Assembly (NCBI GenBank): GCA_023393265.1
Contig: JAEWME010000197.1
Location: 1 to 17,207 of the forward strand
Reading direction: 5' to 3'
From: Bacteroidota bacterium
GTDB taxonomy: Bacteria > Bacteroidota > Bacteroidia > Bacteroidales > Prolixibacteraceae
DNA: 17,207 nucleotides
The position numbers and the translations under genes were made by a program. The notes under the pieces are model-generated. The model was not told the origin of the DNA, made no database searches, and was given only the letters and a program-made list of their open reading frames with translations. Of the stretch, positions 1 through 8,465 are shown one piece after another; the first letter of the stretch is position 1; each line of letters begins with the position of its first letter.

Positions 1-1
1 C

Positions 2-1135
2 ATTACACGTACAAACAGCGCGCAGAACAAGCCTCGCCAGATTTGTGATATTCAGCCCAACCAGTCATTTGCATGGCCTGCCAACGGTGTTGAACTGAAC
101 GGCAGGGTATACCTGAATTGCGGCGAAGGAAACGGATTATCTGCCGAAGGTCAGTCGATCTACGAAATATGGCCTGCCCAGGGAAGTGTCTGGAATTCTG
201 TTCGCCATCTGATTCCGTCGATTAGCTCATATAGCAAAATTACGTATGCCTCCGGAATGGTCAAGGCCGACGATGGGTATGTGTATGTTTACGGTGCTAA
301 AGTAGACCTCACTCAATACAAATTATATGTTGCTAGGTTTTCTCAGGATGATCCGCTCAATAGCTGGACTTTCTGGAATGGGAGTACCTGGACTAATAAT
401 CCACCGGCAAATGATAACGAATTGAATTCGGCAAAGATTTTCGAGGGACAAGGCGCTTCGGTGGCTGTTTCTTATGTCAATGGAAAATATATCGTGATGT
501 CTCTAGATCAGGGTTTCTGGGAAACGACAGAGCATTTTATCCGCATCTCAACTTCCGATTCGCCAACTGGCGGGTTTTCTGCTCAGAAAAGGGTGTACGA
601 CATTTGCGAAAACATATACGGAACACAGGCAAAATATTATACGCCCAATATTCATCCGGTATTTACCAATGGCAGAAACGAATTGCTCGTTACCTACAGC
701 CTCAATTACAATGCGAACGACAAGCAGGACATCACTGTAAACGAGAAAGGTGAAAAGATTGTCAACGGCGTGACAATTACAAATGGCGGATACATCGATC
801 CATATTTCTATCGGGTAAAAGGGGTTCGAATCCCATACTCGTTATTAGGAATTCCTGAGGATGTTGTTTCCGGAATTGGTTCGGTGCTTTCTCCTAAACA
901 AAAAGTGGATGTTTACCCGAATCCTGTGGATAAAATGCTTTATCTGAAATCGGATTTCGAGCTGTCAGGAAGCAGCTTCAGGATTTATAATGCTGGTGGT
1001 AAGTTGGTAAATTCAGGAATGCTGAAAGGTAATTCACTGAATGTTGCAGTACTTCCGGGTGGGATGTATCTGTTGAATGTCAATGGGCAGAATGGCAGTG
1101 CCGTGCAAAAATTTATTAAACGAAAAGGGAGTTGA
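2..1135 (+). CDS. Beta-propeller glycosidase-like protein with T9SS C-terminal sorting domain (5'-truncated)
   Basis: The frame is open from base 2, so the N-terminus, including any signal peptide, lies upstream; the ATG at 257 is internal. The visible 377 residues have the aromatic, Trp/Gly/Asn-rich repeats of a five-bladed beta-propeller (for example FAWPANGVELNGRVYLN and LNSWTFWNGSTW) and resemble the DUF5005/DUF4185-like families, which are glycosidase-like. The exact family is uncertain. From about fragment residue 302 a type A T9SS sorting domain begins with VDVYPNP, continues through FRIYNAGGKLV and LPGGMYLLNV, and ends in the basic VQKFIKRKGS. This tail predicts export through the Por/T9SS machinery and attachment to, or release from, the cell surface. 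The next gene starts 37 bases downstream on the same strand. I infer a surface role in binding or cutting the PUL substrate. No catalytic residue can be assigned. Confidence 0.8.
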   Translation: MTRTNSAQNKPRQICDIQPNQSFAWPANGVELNGRVYLNCGEGNGLSAEGQSIYEIWPAQGSVWNSVRHLIPSISSYSKITYASGMVKADDGYVYVYGAKVDLTQYKLYVARFSQDDPLNSWTFWNGSTWTNNPPANDNELNSAKIFEGQGASVAVSYVNGKYIVMSLDQGFWETTEHFIRISTSDSPTGGFSAQKRVYDICENIYGTQAKYYTPNIHPVFTNGRNELLVTYSLNYNANDKQDITVNEKGEKIVNGVTITNGGYIDPYFYRVKGVRIPYSLLGIPEDVVSGIGSVLSPKQKVDVYPNPVDKMLYLKSDFELSGSSFRIYNAGGKLVNSGMLKGNSLNVAVLPGGMYLLNVNGQNGSAVQKFIKRKGS

Positions 1136-1172
1136 GATTTCCTCTAACAATCTGATAAACAAGTTGAATATT

Positions 1173-2303
1173 ATGAAATTTAAAATGCTTTATATTGTTG
1201 CACTGGCCTTTTTTGCAGGATGCAACAACTCCGCACCAAAGGATTCTTTTCCTGAGTGGGCAATCGGACCTTTTGAGCGGCCCGAAGGTGTAAATCCGAT
1301 TATTACTCCGGAAGCAACAACTTTTTACTGTCCTTTAACCGGAGATACTATTCCCTGGGAGAACGGAGACACTTTTAATCCCGCAGCTACTGTAAAAAAC
1401 GATACGATTTGTGTGTTGTATCGCGCTGAAGACCAGTCGGGACAAGGAATTGGCCAGCGTACTTCGCGCATCGGTTTTGCGCAGTCAGTTGATGGAACTA
1501 CCATCGTAAAAAAATCTTGTGTTCCGGTGCTTTTCCCTGCGAAAGATTCACAGGAAGAACTCGAATGGCCCGGAGGATGCGAAGATCCGCGTGTGGCTGT
1601 AACCGAAGATGGCACTTATGTTATTTTATACACGCAATGGAACCGCAAACAGGCCAGATTAGCTGTCGCGCTTTCAAAAGACCTGATACACTGGGAAAAA
1701 TTTGGTCCCGCATTTAAAAATGCTTTCAACGGAAAATTTGCCGACAGTTTCAGTAAATCCGCTTCTATTGTTACAACCTTGAAGGGAGGGCACCTCGTCA
1801 TTACAAAAGTTAATGGCAAGTACCTTATGTATTGGGGAGAGAAAGCTGTGTATGCAGCTACATCCGAAGACCTGGTTAACTGGGAGCCTGTGGTTGATTC
1901 GAATCAGGAACTGATAGAACTGGCTGTTCCCCGAAAAGGATATTTTGACAGCGAACTAACCGAATGCGGGCCCCCGGCTATCCTGACCGGAAAAGGTATT
2001 GTGCTGATTTATAATGGGAAAAATAAATCAGGAGCTGATGGTGATAGTACTTACACAGCCAATGCTTATTGTGCAGGTCAGTTTTTATTCGACAGCAATG
2101 ATCCATATAAAGTAATCGATCGGCTTAACACGCCATTCCTTGTACCTGAAGCTTCATTCGAAAAAAGCGGACAGTACCCGGCCGGGACTGTTTTCGTAGA
2201 AGGGCTGGTTTATCATCAAAACAAATGGTTCCTCTATTATGGCTGCGCCGACTCGCGGGTGGCTGTGGCTGTCAGCAACAAGAATGTTCAATTTTCAAAT
2301 TAA
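1173..2303 (+). CDS. GH130 family beta-mannosidase-like lipoprotein
   Basis: The protein has 376 residues. I chose the ATG at 1173 because it places a signal peptide directly at the N-terminus, ending in FFAGC (Cys16), a slightly relaxed lipobox. An in-frame ATG at 1077 would add 32 residues overlapping the previous gene and bury the signal. The body is a GH130-type five-bladed propeller: GPFERPEGVNPIITP near the start, FNPAA and VLYRAED, then GGCEDPRV with Asp138 at the position of the family's conserved catalytic acid, and SELTECGPP with Glu261 and Glu264. Family members act on beta-1,2- or beta-1,4-mannosides as phosphorylases (cytoplasmic) or hydrolases (exported). Because this one is an exported lipoprotein, I infer a hydrolase, perhaps a beta-1,2-mannosidase. 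The residues after the Cys (NNSAPKD) lack an acidic surface-export signal, so a periplasmic location is likely. The next gene starts 5 bases after its stop. Confidence 0.85.
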   Translation: MKFKMLYIVALAFFAGCNNSAPKDSFPEWAIGPFERPEGVNPIITPEATTFYCPLTGDTIPWENGDTFNPAATVKNDTICVLYRAEDQSGQGIGQRTSRIGFAQSVDGTTIVKKSCVPVLFPAKDSQEELEWPGGCEDPRVAVTEDGTYVILYTQWNRKQARLAVALSKDLIHWEKFGPAFKNAFNGKFADSFSKSASIVTTLKGGHLVITKVNGKYLMYWGEKAVYAATSEDLVNWEPVVDSNQELIELAVPRKGYFDSELTECGPPAILTGKGIVLIYNGKNKSGADGDSTYTANAYCAGQFLFDSNDPYKVIDRLNTPFLVPEASFEKSGQYPAGTVFVEGLVYHQNKWFLYYGCADSRVAVAVSNKNVQFSN

Positions 2304-2308
2304 TAGAA

Positions 2309-3697
2309 ATGAATTTCAAAAAAATTACTCTGGTTGTAGCCGCCTGTGCGCTATTTAATTTTTCTCAGGCACAGCAGACAATTCCTCCATTTAAAAAAGG
2401 CGAACGTGTCGTTTTTGTTGGAAACAGCATCACGCATGGCGGACATTATCATTCGTTTATCTGGCTCTATTATATGACAAGATTTCCGGATATGCCTGTT
2501 AATGTGATGAATGCAGGTGTTGGCGGAGATTCGGCATGGGATATTATCAAGCGCCTCGACAGCGATGTATTTGGTAAAAACCCAACGTACATGACCATGA
2601 CATTTGGGATGAATGATGTTGGTTATTACGATTTTTATAAGCCTGAAGCACAAGAAATTGCTCAAAAACAGATTGAAAAATCACTGGCCAGTTACAAGTC
2701 TATTGAGAAAAAGATGCTGGATGCAAAGGGCGTAACGAAAGTATTGATCGGAGGCTCTCCTTATGACGAAACATCAAAAGTTCCTAATCAAATTTTCCCG
2801 ACAAAGAATGCAGCCTTACTGAAAGTGAACGATTTTCAGCGTGCTTCGGCAAAGGAAAATGGATGGGGCTTTGTCGATTTTGCACGTCCAATGATGGCAA
2901 TCGACCTGCGCGAACAACAAAAGGACACACTTTTTAATCTTGAAGGTGGCGATCGCATTCATCCCGATAACGATGGTCACATGGTGATGGCATACTTATT
3001 CCTGAAAGCTCAGGGGCTGGCAGGAAAAAAAGTGGCTGAAATGGACATTGATGCAAAGGGCAAAAAAGTGGAGCTTGCTGATAATTGCAAAATTTCGGGT
3101 TTGCAGGTTACTGGCAATGATCTCGAATTCAATTATCTGGCCAATGCACTTCCTTACCCTACCGATTCAATTGTAAGGGGTTGGGGTGCACATAAATCTC
3201 AGAAAGATGCACTGAAACTGATTTCTTTCACCAAAGAATTTAATCAGGAATTACTGAAAGTATCAGGTCTTACTAATGGAACTTATCAACTTAAGATCGA
3301 CGGACAGAACATTGCTCAGTTTCCGGCATCAGAACTGGCCAGTGGTGTGAATATGGCTGAATTAGTCAATACACCGCAATATCAGCAGGCTACCAAAATT
3401 ATGATTCTGAATGAAAACCGCCTCGAAATCGAAAGACGTTTGCGTGACTATGCCTGGATGGAATACTCTTTCCTTCATGATAAAGGGTTGTTATTTGCCG
3501 ATAATCAGGCTTCGATTGATACCATCAAAGCCAATTGGTCCAATGTTTTTGTTCGCGGAAACTTTGGCGTTTATCAACAGGCACAGTATCCCGAAATCAG
3601 AAAAAACTGGCAGGACCAAATGGATGGCATGGTGAAAATGATTTACTCGATCAACAAGCCTGTTAACCACACCATAAAACTGATAAAAGTTCAATAA
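2309..3697 (+). CDS. Secreted SGNH/GDSL hydrolase (probable carbohydrate esterase)
   Basis: The protein has 462 residues. The start at 2309 opens a clean signal peptide cut after FSQA (about residue 21); an upstream in-frame ATG at 2225 lies inside the GH130 gene. All SGNH blocks are visible: block I GNSITHGG with nucleophile Ser40, block II NAGVGGDS with Gly70/Gly73, block III GMND with Asn102, and block V DRIHPDNDGH with Asp215 and His218. The catalytic domain ends near residue 240. A further 220 residues follow, of mixed beta and helical character, ending in a Trp/Tyr-rich helical stretch (RRLRDYAWMEYSF and NWQDQMDGM). These enzymes hydrolyse acyl esters, and PUL members often deacetylate glycans, which would fit unmasking acetylated mannan here. 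The substrate is inferred only from the neighbours. Cleavage by signal peptidase I suggests a periplasmic or secreted soluble protein. Confidence 0.87.
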   Translation: MNFKKITLVVAACALFNFSQAQQTIPPFKKGERVVFVGNSITHGGHYHSFIWLYYMTRFPDMPVNVMNAGVGGDSAWDIIKRLDSDVFGKNPTYMTMTFGMNDVGYYDFYKPEAQEIAQKQIEKSLASYKSIEKKMLDAKGVTKVLIGGSPYDETSKVPNQIFPTKNAALLKVNDFQRASAKENGWGFVDFARPMMAIDLREQQKDTLFNLEGGDRIHPDNDGHMVMAYLFLKAQGLAGKKVAEMDIDAKGKKVELADNCKISGLQVTGNDLEFNYLANALPYPTDSIVRGWGAHKSQKDALKLISFTKEFNQELLKVSGLTNGTYQLKIDGQNIAQFPASELASGVNMAELVNTPQYQQATKIMILNENRLEIERRLRDYAWMEYSFLHDKGLLFADNQASIDTIKANWSNVFVRGNFGVYQQAQYPEIRKNWQDQMDGMVKMIYSINKPVNHTIKLIKVQ

Positions 3698-3736
3698 TTA
3701 CAGTTGCCGGAACAAATGATTTCGGCGAAAAGCTTA

Positions 3737-3762
3737 GCATGTCCGGATAATTCGGGCACTGC
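3737..3762 (+). other. Intergenic hairpin upstream of the first GH92 gene
   Basis: In the 84-base gap between the esterase and the first GH92, GCATGTCCG can pair with CGGGCA-C-TGC. This gives a stem of nine pairs with one G-U wobble and one bulged C around the 7-base loop GATAATT. No U-tract follows, so it does not look like a rho-independent terminator. It ends 19 bases before the chosen ATG at 3782, and could affect mRNA processing, stability or translation of the GH92. It may also be a chance structure. Confidence 0.35.
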
Positions 3763-3781
3763 AATCAAAAGAAGATTCAGA

Positions 3782-6169
3782 ATGATTTCAAAAATTAGGA
3801 TCATAGGCATATTTATTTTGTCGGGACTTTGTGCCTGTACTTCAACCCAAAAACACCAGACTGAAACCAAAAACGATTATGCTGCGCTTGTCAATCCGTT
3901 TATAGGTGCAAGCACAAGCATTGGAGCAGCCGGAGTTTATCATGGGTTGGGTAAAACCTTTCCCGGTGCAACCACGCCTTTTGGTATGGTGCAGGTAAGT
4001 CCAAACACCATTACAGGTGGCGACAATGGTCCCGGATACAGCTACGAGCATACCTCTATCGAAGGTTTTGCAATGACACAACTGAGTGGCATTGGCTGGT
4101 TTGGGGACCTTGGTAATTTTCTGGTAATGCCAACCAGCGGCAAGCTAAAAACGAGCGCAGGTAAGCAGGATAATCCGGATGCGGGTTACCGTTCCCGTTA
4201 TTCGAAAGATACTGAGCGGGCTTCTGCAGGTTACTATTCGGTTGTTTTGGCTGACTATCAGGTGAAAGCTGAAATGACTGCTACCACTCATTGCGGAATG
4301 CTGCGGTTTACATTTCCTCAGGAAGATACTTCGCGAATTCAGATTGACCTTGCCAGAAGGGTCGGCGGCACCTCGACTGAACAGGAAGTGACTGTGCTTG
4401 ATGAGCATACAATCGCAGGGTGGATGAAATGTGTTCCTGAAGGTGGCGGATGGGGAAACGGAGATGGAAAATCTGATTATACCGTTTATTTCGTTGCCAA
4501 ATTCGATAAGCCAATTAAAGAATTCGGAACCTGGAGTGCTGCAATTCCTGACGATTGGTCGCGCAAATTGGAAGATGTTACCAGCGATCGCTATCAGCAA
4601 CTGGTTGCAAATGCTATCGTAGAGAGAAATATTCCCGGAACGAAAAAAGGAAAACACCTTGGTTTTTTTGTCGAGTTTCCAACCAAAAATCAGGAGCCGG
4701 TAATTCTGAAAACAGGAATCTCTTTTGTCAATATTGAAGGGGCAAAGGCAAATCTTGAAGCCGAGATTCCGGATTGGAATTTTAACAAAATCAGGAAGGA
4801 TGCTAACGCTGACTGGAATAAAGCCCTCAATAAGATTGAAATAAAAGGCGGTACAAAAGATGAACAGACTGTTTTTTACACGGCTTTGTATCATACAATG
4901 ATCGATCCGCGAACTTTTGAAGATGTCAATAACCTGTACATCGGTGGCGACAAAATGGTGCATCAATCTGAAAAATTCACCAAGCGAACGATTTTCAGCG
5001 GATGGGATGTATTCAGGAGCCAGTTTCCACTGCAAACCCTCATTAATCCAACTGTCGTCAATGATTTGCTGAACTCCCTGATCACCCTTTCCGATGAAAC
5101 CGGAAGAGGTTATTTCGAGCGTTGGGAACTGATGAATGCTTACAGCGGTTGCATGATTGGCAATCCAGCTATTTCCGTATTGGCTGATGCATATATGAAG
5201 GGCATTCGCGATTATGATGTCAACAAGGCATACGCTATTGCACTCGCTACCTGCGAACGTAGCGGAAACGAAAAACTCGGTTTTTCCGTCAGAAGCGATC
5301 AGCCTGGCTCAGGAAGTTCAGGTTATGCAATCAACGAGTTTTCAATTTCAAACACACTGGAATTGAGCTACACCGAGTGGTGTATGGCGCAGTTGGCAAA
5401 AGCTGTGTATAAGGACGACGATTACCAGAAATATATGCAGCTTTCCCAAAGTTACCGCCATGTTTTCGATCCGGAAAAGGGATGGTTCCGTGCAAAAAAC
5501 GAAGACGGAACATGGAAAGCCTGGCCGCCGCAGGGCAGATTGCAGGACGGATATGGAACAGTAGAAAGCAATCCATACCAACAGGGTTGGTTTGTTCCGC
5601 ACGATGTTGAAGGAATGGTTGAACTGATGGGAGGCCGTGAAAAAACACTTGCCGACTTAACCAATTTCTTCGAAAAGGCTCCTGAAAACATGATGTGGAA
5701 CGAGTTTTACAATCATGCCAACGAACCGGTGCATCATGCGCCATTCCTGTTCAATCGGTTGGGCGCTCCGTGGCTGACTCAGAAATGGTCGCGGCTGATT
5801 TGCGAACGCGCCTATAAAAATAAGGTGGAAGGGCTTGTCGGCAATGAAGACGTTGGTCAGATGTCGGCCTGGTATGTATTGGCATCCATTGGCTTACATC
5901 CGGTTTGTCCGGGCGACAATCGTTTCGAGATTACCAGCCCTGTCTTCGATGAAGTGACTATTCACCTTGATCCCAAATATGCTTCAGGAAAAACCTTTAC
6001 CGTCATTGCTAAAAACAACGGCCCGAAAAACTACTACATCAGAAACGCGAAACTGAATGGGCAACCAATTGACCGTTGCTATCTCAGTTACGATGAGATT
6101 ATTCAGGGAGGAACTCTTGAACTTGAAATGGGCGATACTCCAAACGAAAACTGGGGGCTCGCAAACTAG
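3782..6169 (+). CDS. GH92 family alpha-mannosidase, lipoprotein (linkage other than alpha-1,2 likely)
   Basis: The protein has 795 residues, the normal size for GH92. I chose the ATG at 3782 because it gives a lipoprotein signal ending in GLCAC (Cys19); the upstream in-frame ATG at 3704 would add 26 residues with no signal character. GH92 enzymes are Ca2+-dependent, inverting exo-alpha-mannosidases with an N-terminal beta-sandwich and a C-terminal (alpha/alpha)6 domain. Visible family motifs are FPGATTPFGMVQ, SGWDVFRSQFPL (about 406-417), VESNPYQQGWFVPHDV with the probable general acid Glu595, NHANEPVHH, and GNEDVGQMSAWYVL with Asp690 as probable general base. The first carboxylate of the usual Asp pair is Asn688, common in this subgroup. 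The Trp and the His-Glu motif tied to alpha-1,2 specificity are absent, so another linkage (alpha-1,3, -1,4 or -1,6) is inferred. The post-Cys sequence TSTQKHQ is not acidic, which suggests a periplasmic-facing anchor. Confidence 0.95.
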   Translation: MISKIRIIGIFILSGLCACTSTQKHQTETKNDYAALVNPFIGASTSIGAAGVYHGLGKTFPGATTPFGMVQVSPNTITGGDNGPGYSYEHTSIEGFAMTQLSGIGWFGDLGNFLVMPTSGKLKTSAGKQDNPDAGYRSRYSKDTERASAGYYSVVLADYQVKAEMTATTHCGMLRFTFPQEDTSRIQIDLARRVGGTSTEQEVTVLDEHTIAGWMKCVPEGGGWGNGDGKSDYTVYFVAKFDKPIKEFGTWSAAIPDDWSRKLEDVTSDRYQQLVANAIVERNIPGTKKGKHLGFFVEFPTKNQEPVILKTGISFVNIEGAKANLEAEIPDWNFNKIRKDANADWNKALNKIEIKGGTKDEQTVFYTALYHTMIDPRTFEDVNNLYIGGDKMVHQSEKFTKRTIFSGWDVFRSQFPLQTLINPTVVNDLLNSLITLSDETGRGYFERWELMNAYSGCMIGNPAISVLADAYMKGIRDYDVNKAYAIALATCERSGNEKLGFSVRSDQPGSGSSGYAINEFSISNTLELSYTEWCMAQLAKAVYKDDDYQKYMQLSQSYRHVFDPEKGWFRAKNEDGTWKAWPPQGRLQDGYGTVESNPYQQGWFVPHDVEGMVELMGGREKTLADLTNFFEKAPENMMWNEFYNHANEPVHHAPFLFNRLGAPWLTQKWSRLICERAYKNKVEGLVGNEDVGQMSAWYVLASIGLHPVCPGDNRFEITSPVFDEVTIHLDPKYASGKTFTVIAKNNGPKNYYIRNAKLNGQPIDRCYLSYDEIIQGGTLELEMGDTPNENWGLAN

Positions 6170-6185
6170 CAAATTACCAAAACGA

Positions 6186-8465
6186 ATGAAAAAAATTGCA
6201 TTACTCCTATTATTCAGTTTTGTCGCAGGGAAAATTCTTTGGGCAAGTGAGCCTGATTTACTGAAATATGTAAATACACTTCAGGGAACCAATTCCAACT
6301 GGGGTTACAGCCACGGAAATACATACCCAACTGTTGCCATGCCTTTCCCGATGCACGCATTCTCGCCTCAAACGGGTAAAAATGGCGATGGTTGGAAGTA
6401 TCAGTACAGCGCTACAACCATCAGGGGATTTGAACAGGTACACCAGTGCAGTCCCTGGGTGAACGATTACGCCACTTTTTCGCTGATGCCGGTTGTCGGA
6501 AAACTTGTTGTAAACGAAGACGAACGTGCGAGTACTTTCCGGCACGATCAGGAAATTGCCAAACCCAACTACTACAAAGTTAAGTTCGATAATGGAATTA
6601 TCGCGGAAATTGCTCCCGCCGAGCGAAGTGGACACATGCGGTTTACGTTCCCGGCCAAAGGTGATGCCTTTCTTGTTTTTGATGGCTATACCAAAACAAG
6701 TGCTGTTTCAATTGATCCCGAACACCGGAGAATTACAGGTTATGTGAGAAATGGCCTGCTCATTCCCGAAAATTTCAAATGCTACTTTGTGCTTGAATTC
6801 GATCAGCCGTTTAGAACATTCGGAACCTGGGAAAACAGGAGCAACTCTGTACAAAAAGATAACCGCACCGCTGAGGGAGAAGGGCAGGGGGCATATATTC
6901 AGTTTAAACCCGGCACGAAAGTTCAGGTGAAAATAGCCTCGTCCTACATTAGTCAGGAGCAAGCCCTGTTAACTTTTTCTCAGGAAGTTGGCAAGCACAA
7001 AAACTTCGATGAAACCAAAAACCTTTCAGGTCAAGCCTGGAATAGCCTCCTTAACAGGGTTTTGGTTGAAGGAGACAGCGAAGCCGATAAAGCAACTTTT
7101 TATTCCTGTCTTTTCAGGGCAAACCTTTTTTCGCATAAATTCTATGAAATAGATGCACAGGGAAATCCTTACTATTTCAGTCCGTACGACGGAAAAATTC
7201 ACTCAGGCTACATGTATACCGACAATGGATTTTGGGATACTTTCAGGAGCCAGTTTCCATTGTCAAACATTCTGCATCCAACCATGCAGGGCCGTTATAT
7301 GCAGTCGCTGCTCGACGCGCAGGAACAAAGCGGTTGGTTTCCAACCTGGTCGTGTCCGGGACCATCGGGAATCATGATCGGGAACCATGCCATTTCTTTG
7401 CTGGCAGATGCGTGGGCAAAAGGAATCCGAAATTTCGATCCGGAAAAAGCGCTGAAAGCATATTTTCACGAGATAACCAATGTTAGTCCGTGGCGTGGTT
7501 CGAGCGGGCGGGAAGCCTTTACCGAATATTTTCAGCTTGGTTACATTCCATATCCTGAAGTAGGTGAAGCAACTGCAAAAACACTTGAATATGCCTACGA
7601 CGATTTTTGCGGTTACCAGTTGGCCAAATCGATCGGAAATAATTTTTACGAACAGATTTTCGGTAGACAGATGTTCAACTACAAAAACGTGTGGGACCCA
7701 ACTGTTGGCTTTATGCGCGGTAGGGGCAAGGATGGGAACTGGCGCGAAAATTTCAGCCCTTTTGAATGGGGTGGTCCGTTTACGGAGGGAAACTCATTTC
7801 AGTATACCTGGTCGGTTTTTCACGATGTCAATGGATTGATTGATTTGATGGGCGGAGAGAAACCTTTTGTCGAAAAGCTTGACTCCCTTTTCTACGGAAC
7901 AAATAAGTACGAAGTAGGCACCTACGGACAGGTCATTCATGAAATGTCGGAAATGCTTGATGCTAACATGGGTCAGTATGCGCATGGAAACCAGCCGGTT
8001 CAGCATGTCTCTTATCTCTACAGTTTTGCCCGTCAACCCTGGAAAACCCAGTACCGCATCCGCGAAGTAATGAGCAAGCTCTACAATGCCACCGAAAACG
8101 GGTATCCGGGAGATGAAGATCAGGGTGGGCTTTCGTCGTGGTATGTACTAAGCGCGCTGGGCATTTACAGCGTGTGCCCCGGCACCGACCAGTATGTGCT
8201 GGGAAGCCCGATGTTCCGAAAAGTCACAATCAGGATGGAGAATGGAAACGAGTTTGTGATTCAGGCTGATGGAAATGATGCCGGACATGTTTACATCGAC
8301 TCGGCAGAATTGAACGGAAAGCCCTGGTCGAAGAACTGGATCAGCTACAGCGATATAGCAAACGGAGGCATCCTGCATTTGAAAATGAGCAATCAGCCCA
8401 ATTTCAATCGGGGAACGGCTGAAGAGGATTTACCTTTTTCCGTTTCGAAAAACAACAGCAATTAA
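6186..8465 (+). CDS. GH92 family exo-alpha-1,2-mannosidase (predicted), secreted
   Basis: The protein has 759 residues. The start at 6186 lies 16 bases after the previous stop and opens a signal peptidase I signal, cut near LWA-S (residue 20). An upstream in-frame ATG at 6057 lies inside the preceding GH92. The order is beta-sandwich then (alpha/alpha)6 domain. Catalytic motifs are TEGNSFQYTW with general acid Glu534 and PGDEDQGGLSSWYVL with Asp643 and Asp645, nearly the same numbering as Glu533, Asp642 and Asp644 of the characterised B. thetaiotaomicron BT3990 (from memory). His585-Glu586 in VIHEMSEM and Trp91 in HQCSPW sit where BT3990 has the His-Glu pair and Trp that recognise the +1 mannose in alpha-1,2 links. 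I therefore predict exo-alpha-1,2-mannosidase activity in the periplasm. HGNQPVQH and RQPWKTQ are further family signatures. Confidence 0.95.
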   Translation: MKKIALLLLFSFVAGKILWASEPDLLKYVNTLQGTNSNWGYSHGNTYPTVAMPFPMHAFSPQTGKNGDGWKYQYSATTIRGFEQVHQCSPWVNDYATFSLMPVVGKLVVNEDERASTFRHDQEIAKPNYYKVKFDNGIIAEIAPAERSGHMRFTFPAKGDAFLVFDGYTKTSAVSIDPEHRRITGYVRNGLLIPENFKCYFVLEFDQPFRTFGTWENRSNSVQKDNRTAEGEGQGAYIQFKPGTKVQVKIASSYISQEQALLTFSQEVGKHKNFDETKNLSGQAWNSLLNRVLVEGDSEADKATFYSCLFRANLFSHKFYEIDAQGNPYYFSPYDGKIHSGYMYTDNGFWDTFRSQFPLSNILHPTMQGRYMQSLLDAQEQSGWFPTWSCPGPSGIMIGNHAISLLADAWAKGIRNFDPEKALKAYFHEITNVSPWRGSSGREAFTEYFQLGYIPYPEVGEATAKTLEYAYDDFCGYQLAKSIGNNFYEQIFGRQMFNYKNVWDPTVGFMRGRGKDGNWRENFSPFEWGGPFTEGNSFQYTWSVFHDVNGLIDLMGGEKPFVEKLDSLFYGTNKYEVGTYGQVIHEMSEMLDANMGQYAHGNQPVQHVSYLYSFARQPWKTQYRIREVMSKLYNATENGYPGDEDQGGLSSWYVLSALGIYSVCPGTDQYVLGSPMFRKVTIRMENGNEFVIQADGNDAGHVYIDSAELNGKPWSKNWISYSDIANGGILHLKMSNQPNFNRGTAEEDLPFSVSKNNSN

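Noticed and set aside
1077..1172. Upstream in-frame start for the GH130 gene
   Set aside because: It overlaps the previous gene and adds 32 residues in front of an obvious lipoprotein signal, so the ATG at 1173 is preferred.
2423..2434. GNS in place of GDS in block I of the SGNH esterase, read as possible inactivation
   Set aside because: The Ser nucleophile is kept and GNSIT is frequent in Bacteroidota SGNH proteins; the other three blocks are intact.
3704..3781. Upstream in-frame start for the first GH92
   Set aside because: The added 26 residues have no signal character and would bury the lipoprotein signal that starts at 3782; the added stretch also contains the hairpin.
4145..5035. 296-codon open frame on the - strand inside the first GH92
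   Set aside because: The + strand here encodes conserved GH92 sequence; the reverse product has no recognisable domain or signal, so it is a shadow frame.
5843..5851. Asn688 replacing the first Asp of the catalytic pair in the first GH92
   Set aside because: GNEDxG is common in GH92 members, and the likely general base Asp690 is retained, so loss of activity is not implied.
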